Shown piece after piece: positions 30,546 through 41,850 of a stretch of DNA of 64,000 bases (within the stretch, counting starts at the first letter, position 1; every line of letters starts with the position of its first letter). Origin of the DNA: Sarcophilus harrisii (Eukaryota > Chordata > Mammalia > Dasyuromorphia > Dasyuridae); NCBI RefSeq assembly GCF_902635505.1, contig NC_045430.1, positions 279,867,181 through 279,931,180 of the forward strand, in the 5' to 3' direction. The notes beneath the pieces were generated by a model. It saw only the letters and a list, made by a program, of their open reading frames with translations, did not search any database and was not told the origin of the DNA. The translations under genes were made by a program, and so were the position numbers.

Positions 30546-32534
30546 TTATTTACCTTTATCAAATGCTCTACAATAATAAAATCATGAATCTGACTCCTCT
30601 CCCCTCTCACCCAAAAAAAAATAATCAAAATGTTTTTCATGACTTTTGGAGACATTTTTTTCTCATTTTGGGAACATGTTTTTGTTATGCTTGATATATG
30701 AACGATAGCTTTCCAAAACAAATAATTTTCTTCAAAGAATCTTGTCTTTCTTTGTTATTTGGTCCAGAAACTTAAGCCTTCCAAAATAGTGGACATTTGT
30801 GTGAGCAGGAAAAATATTTTCTGGTGGCTCATATGAGGGCGTTCTCTGATGGAACAGCTCACTCTGTCATGACTTGGTTTATTTTCTTTGAGGCATTAAA
30901 TGTTCAGAATGGCTAAAGACAAATTACAAGTCATTCCCCTAATCCTGCACTGCTTTCACTTCCATTTTAACCACTCGTTTACCTTTGAATTGCTTTGATC
31001 ACTCAATATTAGGGAGTCCTCTGAAGGACCTCTCCATAATCATCCTCTTTGAAATGGGTTTGGGTCTCTTCCTGTGGCTTATGCTGGAGAGTGTCCTACC
31101 TGAAGCCATTCCCTCAAAGTACTGCCTCAAAGGAGCTGATGCTCCCAGCCAAATGGAGAAGGGGTCTTGGTTGAAAGCATCATGTCTTTTGTACATGTCT
31201 CCTATATTAATTTCTCATTTGCTTTGTCCATTTCCATCTCCCCCCCCCAAAAAAAAAGAGAGTTGAAGGAGCTAGTCAAGCACTGAAGTACTCTAATGAG
31301 TGTCTGTTCAAGGGAGGGAGATGATGGCCTACAGAAGTGCAAAAACCTCAGGTCCCTGAGAGGGGAGGGCATATCCCATTCTTCTGCACTTTACTTTTTC
31401 TTCTGGGGGAAAATCCTTTTCCATAGTAAAAGAAAAAAATCAATTCCTCTTGGCTTCTTTGAGGGTAAACTGAGTTTTGAGGAGATACCCTCAGTAGAAC
31501 TTGGGGGACAGTTAAATTATCAGCTAGAATGCTCAGGAGTAACACAACTGGAGGCTGGGGGGAGTGGACAATTTGCTGCAACTATCTTTAAAGTGGTGGG
31601 CCTAAGGACACAGAACATCTTTTACTGGGTTGCCTTGTTAAAGGTTGCAGGCTGTCCATTCTCTAATTGTCCAGAATACCTTGGGAAGCAAAAAGCATTT
31701 CTACAGAAACATCAAAAGTAGCACCAGGAGCATGAAAGGCAATCCTGGCTCAGCTTCTGCCCTGCCTCATTTTGTTCCCATCCTGTATAGATCTGGGCTG
31801 GGATTGACTCAGGCCAGCCCTTGATAGTTTATCTTTATTACTGGTACCTAAGGAGACATCCATAAGTTATCAAAATAAGATTTACTTAATCACAGAAAAA
31901 AGGTGTTAAACAAGGGTAGCATTGAAGAAATTTCAAATGCACTGAAGCTTTCTTGGCCAGAGTTGCCCAAAGTAGTTTAGCCAAGATTCAGAAACTGCCT
32001 TGACTTAGGTCACCAGGAAATACCCTTACAATTGCTGTGTCAATAGATCTCAAGGATGTTTAGGCAGTCTTAGGCTGACTCAGATTGGGAAAAGGGGTGA
32101 GAAGAATGCTCCCACTATTGGGTTCAAGAACAAGAAGCCAAGTGTATATTGGCAAAAACTTGTTTCTGAACTCTTTTTATCTTCTCACTGTTGTGTCATC
32201 AAAAAGTCTCCAAGAAACGTTGATATTCCCAATCAATGTCTGTACTTTTGATCATTTTTCATCTTTCATAGTCGGGAGGTTGTGATTTCATGTAGCATCT
32301 TTCCAGTTCTATCCTGTCTTCTAACTTGATGTAAATTCTGACCTTTACCCTGAACAATCAATGAGCTGATTGATCAGCAAGGATGACTTTGAGATGCTCC
32401 CATATCAGTTGCCAGAAGTGTCTTTACCAAGGCAGCGGTTATTTTTTTTTTTTTGGGTAATGCTATTGCTTACTTGCCATGTCTAACACCTTTACACAGA
32501 CATGTATGGGCATAGATAAAATTTGGCAGCAATG
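30546..32534. other. About 2 kb of unassigned sequence
   Basis: No repeat family or exon is recognised. Low-complexity spots are C9A9 at 31241-31258 and T14 at 32440-32454. A 141-codon plus frame (31296-31721) has no motif that I recognise. Confidence 0.35.
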
Positions 32535-32790
32535 AGTATCTTAGAGGCAAAAGTATCGGTTCCGAACCCAGGAAGACTCATCTTCCCGAGTCCAAATCTG
32601 GTTTCAGATACTTACTAGCTGTGTGACTCTAGTGAAGTCACTTTACCTTTTTTGCCTCAGTGTCTCATCTGAAAGTAAATTGAAGAAGGAAGTAGTAAAC
32701 CGCGCCAGTGTCTTTGCCAAGAAAACCCCCAAAAGGGTCACAAAGAGTCATACCTGGCTGAACCGACTGAACAGCAACATAGACAAAAAT
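32535..32790 (+). mobile_element. Mar-1-type SINE
   Basis: The degraded head (ATCGGTTCCGAACCCAGGAA) leads to TTACTAGCTGTGTGACTCTA, TTTGCCTCAGTGTCTCATCT and the BovB-like tail CTTTGCCAAGAAAACCCCC, GGGTCACAAAGAGTCATACC and ACCGACTGAACAGCAAC. Confidence 0.85.
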
Positions 32791-33724
32791 CACATAAGAA
32801 TGATTCATTACTGTAAATTGTTTGTATTCATTTCCTGGGTAATTCTAAACTCATCCACACCCTTGTAACAACAGTTTCCATTTCAATAATTTGTACTTTC
32901 TGGAAACAAAAGGCTTACTTTTATTTGAAGTTTTCTGTTGATGCTTAATAAAAATGAATTATGTTAACCATTTTGCAATTACATAAATTTTATGGTATTG
33001 TCTGAAAACAATCAGAAGTAAGGAATAGACATCAAATAAATTGTGTTAAAACCTAATATGGCAGGCTGCCTGAGGGGGAACTGTGATGACAGGGACATTT
33101 TATGTAACCAGCAGACTTTTCTTGGGGTACCATTCCAGTAACCTCAAACTAGGGAACATTAGAGCCCCTAGATTTTATATTTGATAAAACAGACACCCAG
33201 AAAAGAGAGCATGATTTCTTCAAACCCTTCAGGCATTCTACATGATCCAACTGATGTAGAAGCTCAATCCATCAGTACCTCTGCCTTTCAGCCAGCCTCA
33301 GTTTTGCCTACGTCTTTTCATAAAGATTCCCTAAAGAAGAATCCATCAAATCCCCTGGAAACCTACTTTTTATTCTTTCATTGTTTTTTGAATCCATCTT
33401 TACTCTATGTCAAGTCCACTTCATTTTCTGGGGAAAAATGGCTAATTTTTTAAATTTAAAAGTTACATAAAAATATACATTTATATGTATTTATTAAATT
33501 TATTTTTAAAGAATTGATTAAATCCCCGAATAATGCACTTTATAACATGCCAGAGTAATAGATTTTTGTTAATAATATATGATAGTCTATATATAGGTAT
33601 CACAAGTCTTTCCATTGTCTTTGGGGGTCACCCAGTTATCATTGTGATCCTTCTAAGAAAAATGGGATATTATGGGGTTTTGTGGCAGTGAGAATCCTGG
33701 CATCTTTCAATTTAATTAAGCAAC
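32791..33724. other. AT-rich unassigned sequence, no gene seen
   Basis: No repeat family or exon is recognised. The region 33440-33540 is very AT-rich. Confidence 0.35.
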
Positions 33725-34165
33725 TAAACAATTTATTAGCCATAAAATACTATCCCTTTCCTCAAGAAGCTTAAATTCTAATAGCAGATACAACATGGAT
33801 AAATACATGAAAGACAATTTGGGGGGGAGAAGGAGCAATTCAATTCAATGAACAAGTATTTATGAAGTGCCTACTATATTCCAGGACCCCTACTGAATTC
33901 TGGAAATACAAATATATAACTAAAAGGCTCCTTTCCCTCAAGAAACTCCCTTAAAAACTTCCTTCAAGAAAATGTGGTGACATAACATACATATACAAAT
34001 AAGTAAAGACAAACCGGTTTCACAGAGGACACTAGAACTGCGGGATTCAGGAAAGGTCCTCAGCAGGAGGTCCCCTGAGATGGTGTTGAAAAGGGCTGGA
34101 GGTTTCAAGAAGTGACATAAGAGGCATTGCTCTCTTAGCCTTGCCCATTTCATAGATAACTGTTC
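33725..34165 (-). mobile_element. Two L2 3'-end pieces in tandem, antisense
   Basis: The first (33725-33830) shows CTTTCCTCAAGAAGCTTAAA and TTCTAATAGCAGATACAAC. The second (33838-34165) begins anew at the LINE-2 end (GTATTTATGAAGTGCCTAC, TATATTCCAGGACCC) and runs through CCTCAAGAAACTCCC into AGGAAAGGTCCTCAGCAGGA. Both lie on the same strand. Confidence 0.75.
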
Positions 34166-34180
34166 AGAGCTAACAAGAGC

Positions 34181-34330
34181 ATTGGGCTGACTTTATTTTC
34201 AAGAGTTAAATATTTTGGTAAAGCATTTACTTTCATGCAAGAATCATTTGGTTCCTAAAAAGAGTAAAAGTTTAATTATTGGGCTGACTTTACTTTTAAG
34301 AGTTAAATATTTTGGTAAAGCATTTATTTA
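34181..34330 (+). repeat. Short direct duplication, 97-bp period
   Basis: About 53 bases starting ATTGGGCTGACTTTA (34181-34233) recur at 34278-34330, both running through GAGTTAAATATTTTGGTAAA. They differ at a few positions only. Confidence 0.95.
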
Positions 34331-34524
34331 AAGATTAAATATTTTTATTATTAAATAATTAATTATTTATAATATTTAAAATTATTTTAAAAATTATCAG
34401 ATGAGGGTTGAGTAGTTTGGGGTGAAAAATGAACTATGGTATACATATAAAAATTTGACAGTATTTAAAGCCTATTGGAAAATGTTTACTTTGTGTTTGA
34501 AAAATCTGATGGCAAAAAGAACAA

Positions 34525-34725
34525 AAATAATAATGGCTAACATTTATATAGAATTTCAGATACATCAGATACTCTGCCAAGCACTGCATAATGATTACTT
34601 CGATCCTCATAATTACCTGGGGGTATATGCTTTTATTGTCCCCATTTGACAGATGACACATTGAAGCAAAGAGAGGTTAAGTGACTTGCTGTCATTCAGA
34701 AGGTTTGGGTTTGTGCTTAGAGGAG
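34525..34725 (-). mobile_element. MIR-type SINE, antisense
   Basis: AATAATGGCTAACATTTATA, TACTCTGCCAAGCACTGC, TTATTGTCCCCATTTGACAG and AAGAGAGGTTAAGTGACTTG are the antisense of the MIR 3' and core parts. Confidence 0.75.
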
Positions 34726-35440
34726 AGGGGTAGGAAGTAAGGAATCATATTTTCTGTTCATTACTCAGGGCTATTGTTTCCAGGTTAGACCACAGAAGGG
34801 ACTGAGCTTGGGTCCCACTGTTGTGGTCTCTCCTTAGAGAGAGGACCACATGAAGTCAAGTCCAGCCAGTATCAAAGACCAGTCAGACCTCCAGCTGCCC
34901 TGGAAACCTCTTTGTGTTGACATGGGATGAGTCTGATTAAAGAGGGTATCTCTGTGCAAACCCAACGAAAGATTCTTTAATCAAGGCTCATTCTCTTCTT
35001 CTCTGAATGCCCTGAACTATAGTTTAGAACATGTGTGTCTGTCAGAGCTGATGGGCCCTGGAAGAGCTGTCATCCTTGGGGGTGGGGTGGGGGAAGGAAG
35101 GGTGGGAATGGCAAGCTCATCTTTAAACAGAGAAAGAACTATCCGAGAAAATCGGGGATTACACACACAGAATCTGACTTAAGTCCACCACTTTGGAGGC
35201 CTGCAGACTCTTGGATTCTTCTCTTTCTTCCGCCCCCCTTTTTAGGAGACTTGTCTGCTCTGAGTTAGAGCGGATGAATCTGCCAAGCTATCAGTGGGAA
35301 AGTCTTCTGGAATATCATCCATCCTCCACTCAGTTACCATGACAATAGAGAAACAGTAATGGTCCTGGGAGCTACAGATCCAGGTAGTCCCTGGTGCACG
35401 TGGAAAGGGAAACTCTTTTCATTGTGCTTTTCTATGAAAG
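34726..35440. other. Unassigned sequence, no gene seen
   Basis: A G-rich patch occurs at 35079-35106 (GGGGGTGGGGTGGGGGAAGG). No repeat or exon is recognised. Confidence 0.4.
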
Positions 35441-35445
35441 AAAAT

Positions 35446-35480
35446 CCCAACCCTAACCCTAACCCTAATCCTAACCCTAA
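35446..35480. repeat. Interstitial telomeric repeat, (CCCTAA)n
   Basis: About six units: a partial CCCAA, three perfect CCCTAA, one TCCTAA and one CCCTAA. On the minus strand this is the vertebrate telomere repeat TTAGGG. The run is short and interrupted by one substitution, so it is an interstitial site and not a chromosome end. Confidence 0.96.
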
Positions 35481-35504
35481 ATTCGCATTATAATAGTGGC
35501 AGAC

Positions 35505-35625
35505 ATTGAAAGAACAAGATGCACTGGATTTGGGGACTTGGAGTCAGGAGGATTAAATTTGAATCCCACTTTTGACACTTAATAGTTGTGACCTTAGATC
35601 AACCACTTAACCTTTGTGTTTGTAA
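35505..35625 (+). mobile_element. tRNA-derived SINE, 5' half
   Basis: AAGATGCACTGGATTTGGGG, ACTTGGAGTCAGGAGGATTA and CAACCACTTAACCTTTGTG give the head and start of the CORE. The 3' half is absent. Confidence 0.65.
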
Positions 35626-35629
35626 ATGG

Positions 35630-35705
35630 TTGTTGACAAGCTTCTCCATGAGCGCTCCATTAAGCTCCTTGAGAGTAAAAGATTGTGAGTTGTGTCTGTC
35701 TGTCT

Positions 35706-35740
<35 letters not shown>

Positions 35741-35812
35741 TTTTGGAATATTCTTAGCATTTAACACAGTGTCTGGCACATAGTAGGTAGTTAATAAATG
35801 ATTGTTGAATGG
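35630..35812 (+). mobile_element. L2 3' end containing a (TG)n expansion
   Basis: TTAAGCTCCTTGAGAGTAAA, CACAGTGTCTGGCACATAGT and TTAATAAATGATTGTTGAAT are LINE-2 end motifs. Between them lies TCTGTCTGTCTG(TG)n(AG)n at 35696-35741, an expansion within the element. Confidence 0.7.
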
Positions 35813-35960
35813 CTAATATGGAAACATATTTTGTATGATTTTACACGTGTAATTGATAAAATATAGCTTGTTTTCTCAAATGGATAGAGGAAGGGCTTAG
35901 GGGAAGGAGAGAATTTGTAACTCAAATTTTAAAATAATAATGTTAAATAAAATAGAACTA
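35813..35960 (+). mobile_element. LINE-1 3' UTR end
   Basis: TATGGAAACATATTTTGTAT, ATTTTACACGTGTAATTGAT and GAATTTGTAACTCAAATTTT match the terminal L1 3' UTR. Confidence 0.65.
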
Positions 35961-36020
35961 TTTTTAAAGTGCTTGATGAATTCATTTTATGAACCTCTAT
36001 TTCCTCTCCTATAAAATGAG

Positions 36021-36024
36021 TGTG

Positions 36025-36059
<35 letters not shown>
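36021..36059. repeat. (TA)n microsatellite
   Basis: GTGTATGTA followed by about 15 uninterrupted TA units. It directly precedes the SINE at 36063. Confidence 0.95.
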
Positions 36060-36062
<3 letters not shown>

Positions 36063-36063
<1 letters not shown>

Positions 36064-36268
36064 ATAAATCATAATAAAGTGTACTGGATTTGGAGGAAGA
36101 AGATGCCTGGGATTTGAAAATCCTGGCTCTGTTGGTCATTCAGTACCTGTGTGATCTTGAACCAGTCACCTCTTGGCTTAAACTTGTTTCCTTTTCTGGA
36201 ACATGAAAAAGTGAAAGTAGATGACCTGAAAGGTCCCTTCCAATTCTAAATCTAGGATCCTCAGATCC
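36063..36268 (+). mobile_element. tRNA-derived SINE with CR1/L3-type 3' tail
   Basis: The head and body (GTGTACTGGATTTGGAGGAA, CATTCAGTACCTGTGTGATC) are followed by TAGATGACCTGAAAGGTCCC and TTCCAATTCTAAATCTAGGA, which match the 3' terminus of CR1/L3 LINEs. A LINE partner different from that of the Mar-1 copies is implied. Confidence 0.7.
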
Positions 36269-36344
36269 ATTTAAAGATGTTTGAGAAATAGAAGCTGGTC
36301 TCAAAAGATAGGTCATGTGCTTGAAATGGTTCATAAACTTAAAG

Positions 36345-36515
36345 TCTATGTAAGTAGTAGCCAGCATTTTTAAATAGCAAAATGCTTTATAAACATGACC
36401 TCTTTGTAGCTCCTAAAAATCCTGTATGATAAATACTGTTTTGCAGATGAAGAAACTGAGCCTTAGACTAAAAGCCCAATCCGATGTGACATCACTAATA
36501 GGCGTTGACATAATT
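36345..36515 (-). mobile_element. MIR-type SINE, antisense
   Basis: GTAGCCAGCATTTTTAAATA, AAATGCTTTATAAACATGAC and TTTTGCAGATGAAGAAACTG are the antisense of MIR. Confidence 0.7.
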
Positions 36516-38244
36516 ACTGAAATACCTTCTCTTCCTCTACACACTCTCTCGCTTTTCAGAACATTGTTCCCTCCTCATCAGTAGCAGGAAGACTTGAGTT
36601 AAACTCTTCTGTTTTCCTTTTTGTCTTTTTATAAGCTTTTTTTTTCATGCTTCTTAGTCTCAACTCTCTTTTCTCCTGCCCCACTATTAGTTGTATCTAC
36701 ACTCTCCTACTTCCTGGTTCCTCTGCTGCAAGAACTAATACTCTTTTGCTTTTCAATTGGCCACCTCACGTGAGCAGTCCAGGGAGGTACTGGAGGTGGA
36801 TTAGTTCCTAAATCAAAGCTGAGTATTAAAGAATAAGGATTCCTTGAAGACGCCAAAGATGTCAGAAGTTTGTTCTTGAATAGTCTAGAGAGAAAAAAGG
36901 GAGAACAGCCTGATGGGGTTGGATCCCCCATCAAGAAGCCCTCCCATGTCTTGGGTTATGGCTGGAATCCCAACTCCCCATTCATCACGGATCATCCCAG
37001 TGGGTGTTGATGAAAGGACCCGAACTGAATGCACTGGAGGGAACTTGAGGAAGCCAGGTCTCTTGGAAGCTTAGCCTGTTTGACACTGGCAAAGGACGAA
37101 ATCCCCTGTTAAAAAAAGATGTGACAGCTGTTTACACAAGCAGATTCCAGCCATTTTAATTATTGCTTTTGGCAGGGTACAAGGAGTTTAATCTTTTCTA
37201 AATCCCACTGTAATGTCTGCTAGCTGCAGGGCTCACTTACCCTGACAAAGATCTTCATCAACTCCCCATGTTGGGGGGGAGGCAACTGTGGGCGATGATA
37301 CTTGAGCTCTTTTCCCTGGTGGAAATGGTAAGATTGTTCTCATTTGCTAATTCAATTACAGACCAAAGCAATATGAGACCCATGCAAATCAAATTTCTTA
37401 AGCAGAGTGGTTTCTTATTCAAGGGACTTTGAATTTTTGTCATGAAAATTCTCATTCATATTTCCTGATGTAGGTCAGTGATTTCATCTTCCTTTCCCCA
37501 CACAACCTTTTTAGATTTGGAGATACAAGAGCCAAGAGCTTAATGTAAGCAAGGAAACCTCATCTAACCACAGAGAAAAGACCTGACATTGGCCGGTCCC
37601 ACCCAGAAATGGTACCATCATCTCTGATGACTTTCTAAAGTCAGGGAAGTCAGCAAAAGTCACATCCTTTCCAAAGTTCTCAAAATGAAGACAAAGAGAA
37701 AATGCTTGACTTGTAAAAAGGAAGTTCTCTCCCCATCTTGGCGCTCATGTGTAATAAAACTTAACTTGTCTCCCTGTCCTTGAGGATCATCTGACTTAAT
37801 GTCTGTGTCTCAGAAGAAGGATGCTTTTTTCAGAGAAGACTGAAAACCTAAAGGAAAGAGACAGGAAAAAACCTCAGTCAATTATATAATTTGCATTTTG
37901 AGAGACTTCTTTAGAAGACCTAAGTAAAAAATGAGCCTTAGATTAGATTAGCCTAATATTTATTTAAAGGCAGAAAACCAGAACTTTCTTATTTTCCAAA
38001 CGTTAAATGCTTGCCCAAAGCTCAGCTGAATGTCTTTCTCTATCCCCAATTATTATGTGGCTGTGTTTCTGTGTATGTTATCTGTGCACACATACATCTC
38101 TGTGGCACAATGGAATCTGGCTAGATTTTAGATCTCAGGATCACTGGGATGACAAAAAAATAAGTCCTGGGAGGGAAAGAACTCTTTTTTTAAGTAGGAG
38201 TAGAGTTGGATGAGGATGAGGAGGCTTAAGAAAAAGAGGAAGAG
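36516..38244. other. 1.7 kb without recognised repeats
   Basis: No element or exon is identified. The part 37080-37250 includes GTGACAGCTGTTTACACAAG and CATTTTAATTATTGCTTTTG, a combination of E-box and homeodomain-like sites in repeat-free DNA. This could be a conserved regulatory element but is not proven. Confidence 0.3.
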
Positions 38245-38385
38245 GAACAGTGGTGGAATAACATTTATACAGCATGTTAAAATTTACAAAATGATTTACA
38301 AATTCTATCCCACTTGATCTTCACAACAATGCTGGGGCTATTATTATGCCCAGTTTTACAAATGAGAGACCGAGGCTGATGCTAT
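38245..38385 (-). mobile_element. MIR-type SINE, antisense
   Basis: ATAACATTTATACAGCATGT, ACTTGATCTTCACAACAATG and ATTATGCCCAGTTTTACAAA are the antisense of the MIR 3' half. Confidence 0.65.
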
Positions 38386-38744
38386 TTCTTTAGATGTCCT
38401 GAATGGGCAAATCTTCCTTCCATCAGAGTTATTTCTCCCATACCCTCCAAATTTCCTTCTTGAGGACTTTTCCTCACGCTGGGACTGACTTCCCTGGGAG
38501 AATTTGAGGGCTGATATTCTGTATAGTGATGGCACCAAAGAACACTCAAAGGATTTCAAAGGAAAATCCGGGATAAGTTGGAACCATTGGTCACTTTCTA
38601 GGAGTGGGAGGAGGGAGTCGCTACAGCCCATCAGATTTCCAGCTCTGGGTTCCTGGATCTGCAGGAACTTTGCTGGCCTGCTTTGTGACAGGGATGGGCT
38701 CCAGATGCCAGCCATGGCACCACTCAGCTGATGTGACCGGTTCA

Positions 38745-39025
38745 GCTGGGGTTGATTAAATAGCTCCTACACACATGGTACCAAGCTAGGAGCCAGGAAC
38801 ATAAGGACAGATTACATCATTCTTGTCCTCCGAGAGTTAACAGTCTGGGGGTGACAGGGAAACAGGATGGGCTCACGGATGACAGGTTTGGAAATTAGAA
38901 TTTAACAAGTGAATGGGAGTGAGATGCAGGAAACTAAGTCAGATCAGAGAAGGGAACAGTTAACTTTCATTGAGAACGATCCCCGGAGACTTCTCAGAGG
39001 AGGTGACATCTGAATAGATAACCCA
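38745..39025 (-). mobile_element. L2 3' end, antisense
   Basis: AAATAGCTCCTACACACATG, TTGTCCTCCGAGAGTTAACA and GAGGAGGTGACATCTGAATA mark the complement of the L2 end and the coding part just upstream. Confidence 0.6.
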
Positions 39026-39429
39026 AAGATGGAATCACATCATCATGAAACAATTATGGTGGGGGAAAGGAGCTATTGGCCATGGCACAGAGGTAGCCAC
39101 AGTGACAGGACTGTCTTTTCCCCCAAAGGCTTACGTCTCCCAGATTTCCCTTCTTCTGTCCAAGGTATCATCAGCTTTCTAGTCACCCAGATCTGTAACA
39201 CTGGCATTAGTGTTGACTTCCCACATAGCCAATCAAATGGCAAATCTTGTCATTTCTACCTTCACAACATCTCACACTTGTTTCCTTCTCTCCATTCACA
39301 GAACTATCAGCTTATTTTAGGTCTTCATCATTTTGGGTATAGAGAGATGGAATGACCTCCTTTTTGTGGTCTTGCTCCAGATTATCCTATATTTTTCTTC
39401 AAAGAAATTTTCCTTCAGTGTAGATCTTC

Positions 39430-39965
39430 AACCAATCCAAGTGGCTTCTTATTGGCTTTGGGATAGAAAACACCTTCTTTGATTACTTTTCAAGCCCTCA
39501 CAAGCTGGCCACAAATTTCCTTTGTGTATCCTCTTTGACCCCTTTTTGCTCTGTGATCCTGGCAGACCAGAGCTCTGCTCCTCCCAAAGGACCTTTCAGC
39601 TCTGCCTCTATCCCCTGGTTCCGGTCATCCTCTCTGTCTCAGATGAATTCCCTCCTTATCTTTGCTCCTCCCTTCCTTTGACACAATTCAAGCATTATTT
39701 TCTGCATAAAGCCTTTCCTGTCCCCCCAAATGCTGGCAGCCTCCCTTCCAAACCACCTTCTAGTGAACTACTTTGTTGATATTTGGATCTCTTCGTTTTA
39801 GATTTATACTGTCTATATTTCTATATGTTGTGGTGGTCTTCCAATGGAGTTTAGCTCTTGAGTAAGCAGTTGTTCCATTCTTTATATATGTATCCCTAGA
39901 ATTTAGTTCAGTTCCTAGTACATAGTAGGTCTTAGTAAATACTTGCTGATTAATTAATTGATTAG
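39430..39965 (+). mobile_element. L2 3' region, over 500 bases
   Basis: CAAGCCCTCACAAGCTGGCC, CTCCCAAAGGACCTTTCAGC, GCATAAAGCCTTTCCTGTCC, CTAGTACATAGTAGGTCTTA and TGCTGATTAATTAATTGATT run in sense L2 order to the 3' end. One of the longest L2 copies here, without an open frame. Confidence 0.75.
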
Positions 39966-39984
39966 GAAATTTGGTGGATAGGGG

Positions 39985-40335
39985 GTAATCTGGCTAGGCA
40001 GTGAAGAGTTCAAAATATGTCAGGAAAGATAGATTGAAGCCAGGAAGTAAAGATCTTGGAATTCTGGGATAAAGCAGTGGGACTTTTTTCTTTTATAAGA
40101 AGGAGTCAGTGAAGATTTTTGAGCAGAAAGTGGTGCAGTCAGAACTCTGCATTAGATCGGGTTCTCTGATTGCACAGCCTGAGTTGGCTTGTATCTGAAA
40201 GGGAGGGAGAGAGTATACTCTTGGATCTCTAGTTATCAATAGCTCCACTAAGAGAGCATCAGCAAGAACTGAAAGGAGAGAAGGAATAGTTATCTCAGGG
40301 GCAGCAAGGATTTTCAGGATTAAAAGACAAGAGGC
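39985..40335 (-). mobile_element. Old L2 fragment, antisense
   Basis: GATTTTTGAGCAGAAAGTGG, GTGCAGTCAGAACTCTGC and similar text resemble the antisense of the L2 reverse-transcriptase C-terminal region. Similarity is moderate. Confidence 0.45.
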
Positions 40336-41364
40336 ATTAAGGCAGACAGAGAAGGACAAGAATCAATTTGTTTTGTGAAAAATCATCATAGTAATCTTAT
40401 GTTTATGGAGACATTTTAAAAAACTTATTAAGCTTTTCTTTTGTTTTTGGCTGAAATTTTCAGGTTGTTTTGACATCCTGGAAACAATTTGAGACTGAGC
40501 CAAGTAAAAGAATAGAAATTGTGCTGGGAATAATTGTCTTTACAATTTCAATTTCAATCTCAGTTCTCCTAGGTTCTACTCACTCTATCTCCTCTCCTCA
40601 ATCACTTTTTCACTTTCATTTTTTATCTGTGAACAGCCAATGTTCTATATGTCTAAGACTCTTGATGATTTTTTTTCCAAGCATTATACCGACAGACCCG
40701 CTTTGCTGCCCTAGTTAATTTATGAATGTCATAAGATAGTATGACCAGCCAGGGGGGAAAGTATTTTAACCACAAGACATTTTTAGATGGAAATAAGATT
40801 AGATCAGTGGGCAAATGCCTCTGAAATCCCATTTGATAATTGCAGATGGCTTGGCATCCTTTACAGGAAAGCTGAATTGTTGGGTTCTCTTCATTTACTT
40901 AGAAATAAAGAAAGTTTTGCATTATTCATAATGGCTCAGTTTCTCCTTTCCTATTTAAGATATGGAGTGGATCCAAGAATTCTTCATCAGAGGGTGAATC
41001 GTGCTTGGATCAGCTTTTCAAAGTGAACTTTAAAAGACACATACATGTGTAGCTGTGAGCATTAAGAAGACCCACACCATTATCCTCTTGAGCAAATGTG
41101 AAGACGTCACTATCTCTGGAGAATTAAAATTGCCAGTGACCCAATGGGCAATGGAGATGCACCTGGTCATTGAAGGGGCTACGATGCATTTCCAATGATG
41201 TTTGAGCACATGACATGAAATAAAAACTATCATCAAGGGTGTGTTTAATTAGAAAAAGGCTCTAAGGCCCTAATGTATTAAGAGTTGTACTGTAGGAATG
41301 CTCCTGAAATGTTGGGCTGATCTTTTATGGGGGATGCTTAAAAGGAGATAAGAATTTAGGAAAA
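40336..41364. other. Unassigned sequence, no gene seen
   Basis: About 1 kb without a recognised repeat or exon. Confidence 0.35.
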
Positions 41365-41530
41365 GTAAAGTGTGTGATGTAATGAGAAAAACACCATATT
41401 TATAAGTCTGGAGATTTGGTTTGGAACCATGCAACTCTGTTATGTCTTAACTGCTTGCTCTTAGGAGAGACAATTTGTTCCTCCAAGCCTCAGTTTCCTT
41501 TATCTGTAAAATCAGGATCTAGGTCAGATG
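41365..41530 (+). mobile_element. tRNA-derived SINE
   Basis: GATGTAATGAGAAAAACACC, GGAGATTTGGTTTGGAACCA and CCTCAGTTTCCTTTATCTGT give a diverged SINE head and CORE. Confidence 0.6.
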
Positions 41531-41850
41531 ATTGAAGAAAAATAGACTTTGAGAGTTGGGAGGGATCTCAGCAAGCACATGTGGTCTTCCAATCTCTGAC
41601 TTCCAAGGAAGGAGAACCCAGAACCTCAGTCCTCTGGGGCCAACACAAATGTGATCCCTTTTCCCTGTGGCAGTCCTCCAGATACCTAAAGACAGCTGTC
41701 ATTTCCCCACTGAATCTTCTCTTCTCCCTAAGAAACTTCCATCACTCTTTCAACAAGTCCTCATAGTTCATGGACAGAAGGCCCCTGACCATTCCGGTTA
41801 TCCTCGTCTGATCCTGCAGATTTCTTCCAACTATAACACTGTGATTCCGT
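41531..41850 (-). mobile_element. CR1/L3 3' end, antisense
   Basis: TGAGAGTTGGGAGGGATCTC (complement of the 3' end), CTCTGGGGCCAACACAAATG, CTAAAGACAGCTGTCATTTC and TGAATCTTCTCTTCTCCCTA are in antisense CR1/L3 order. Good preservation for this old family. Confidence 0.72.

Noticed and set aside
31296-31721. 141-codon plus-strand open frame
   Set aside because: Composition is plausible, but there is no motif, splice context or neighbouring exon, so coding cannot be supported.
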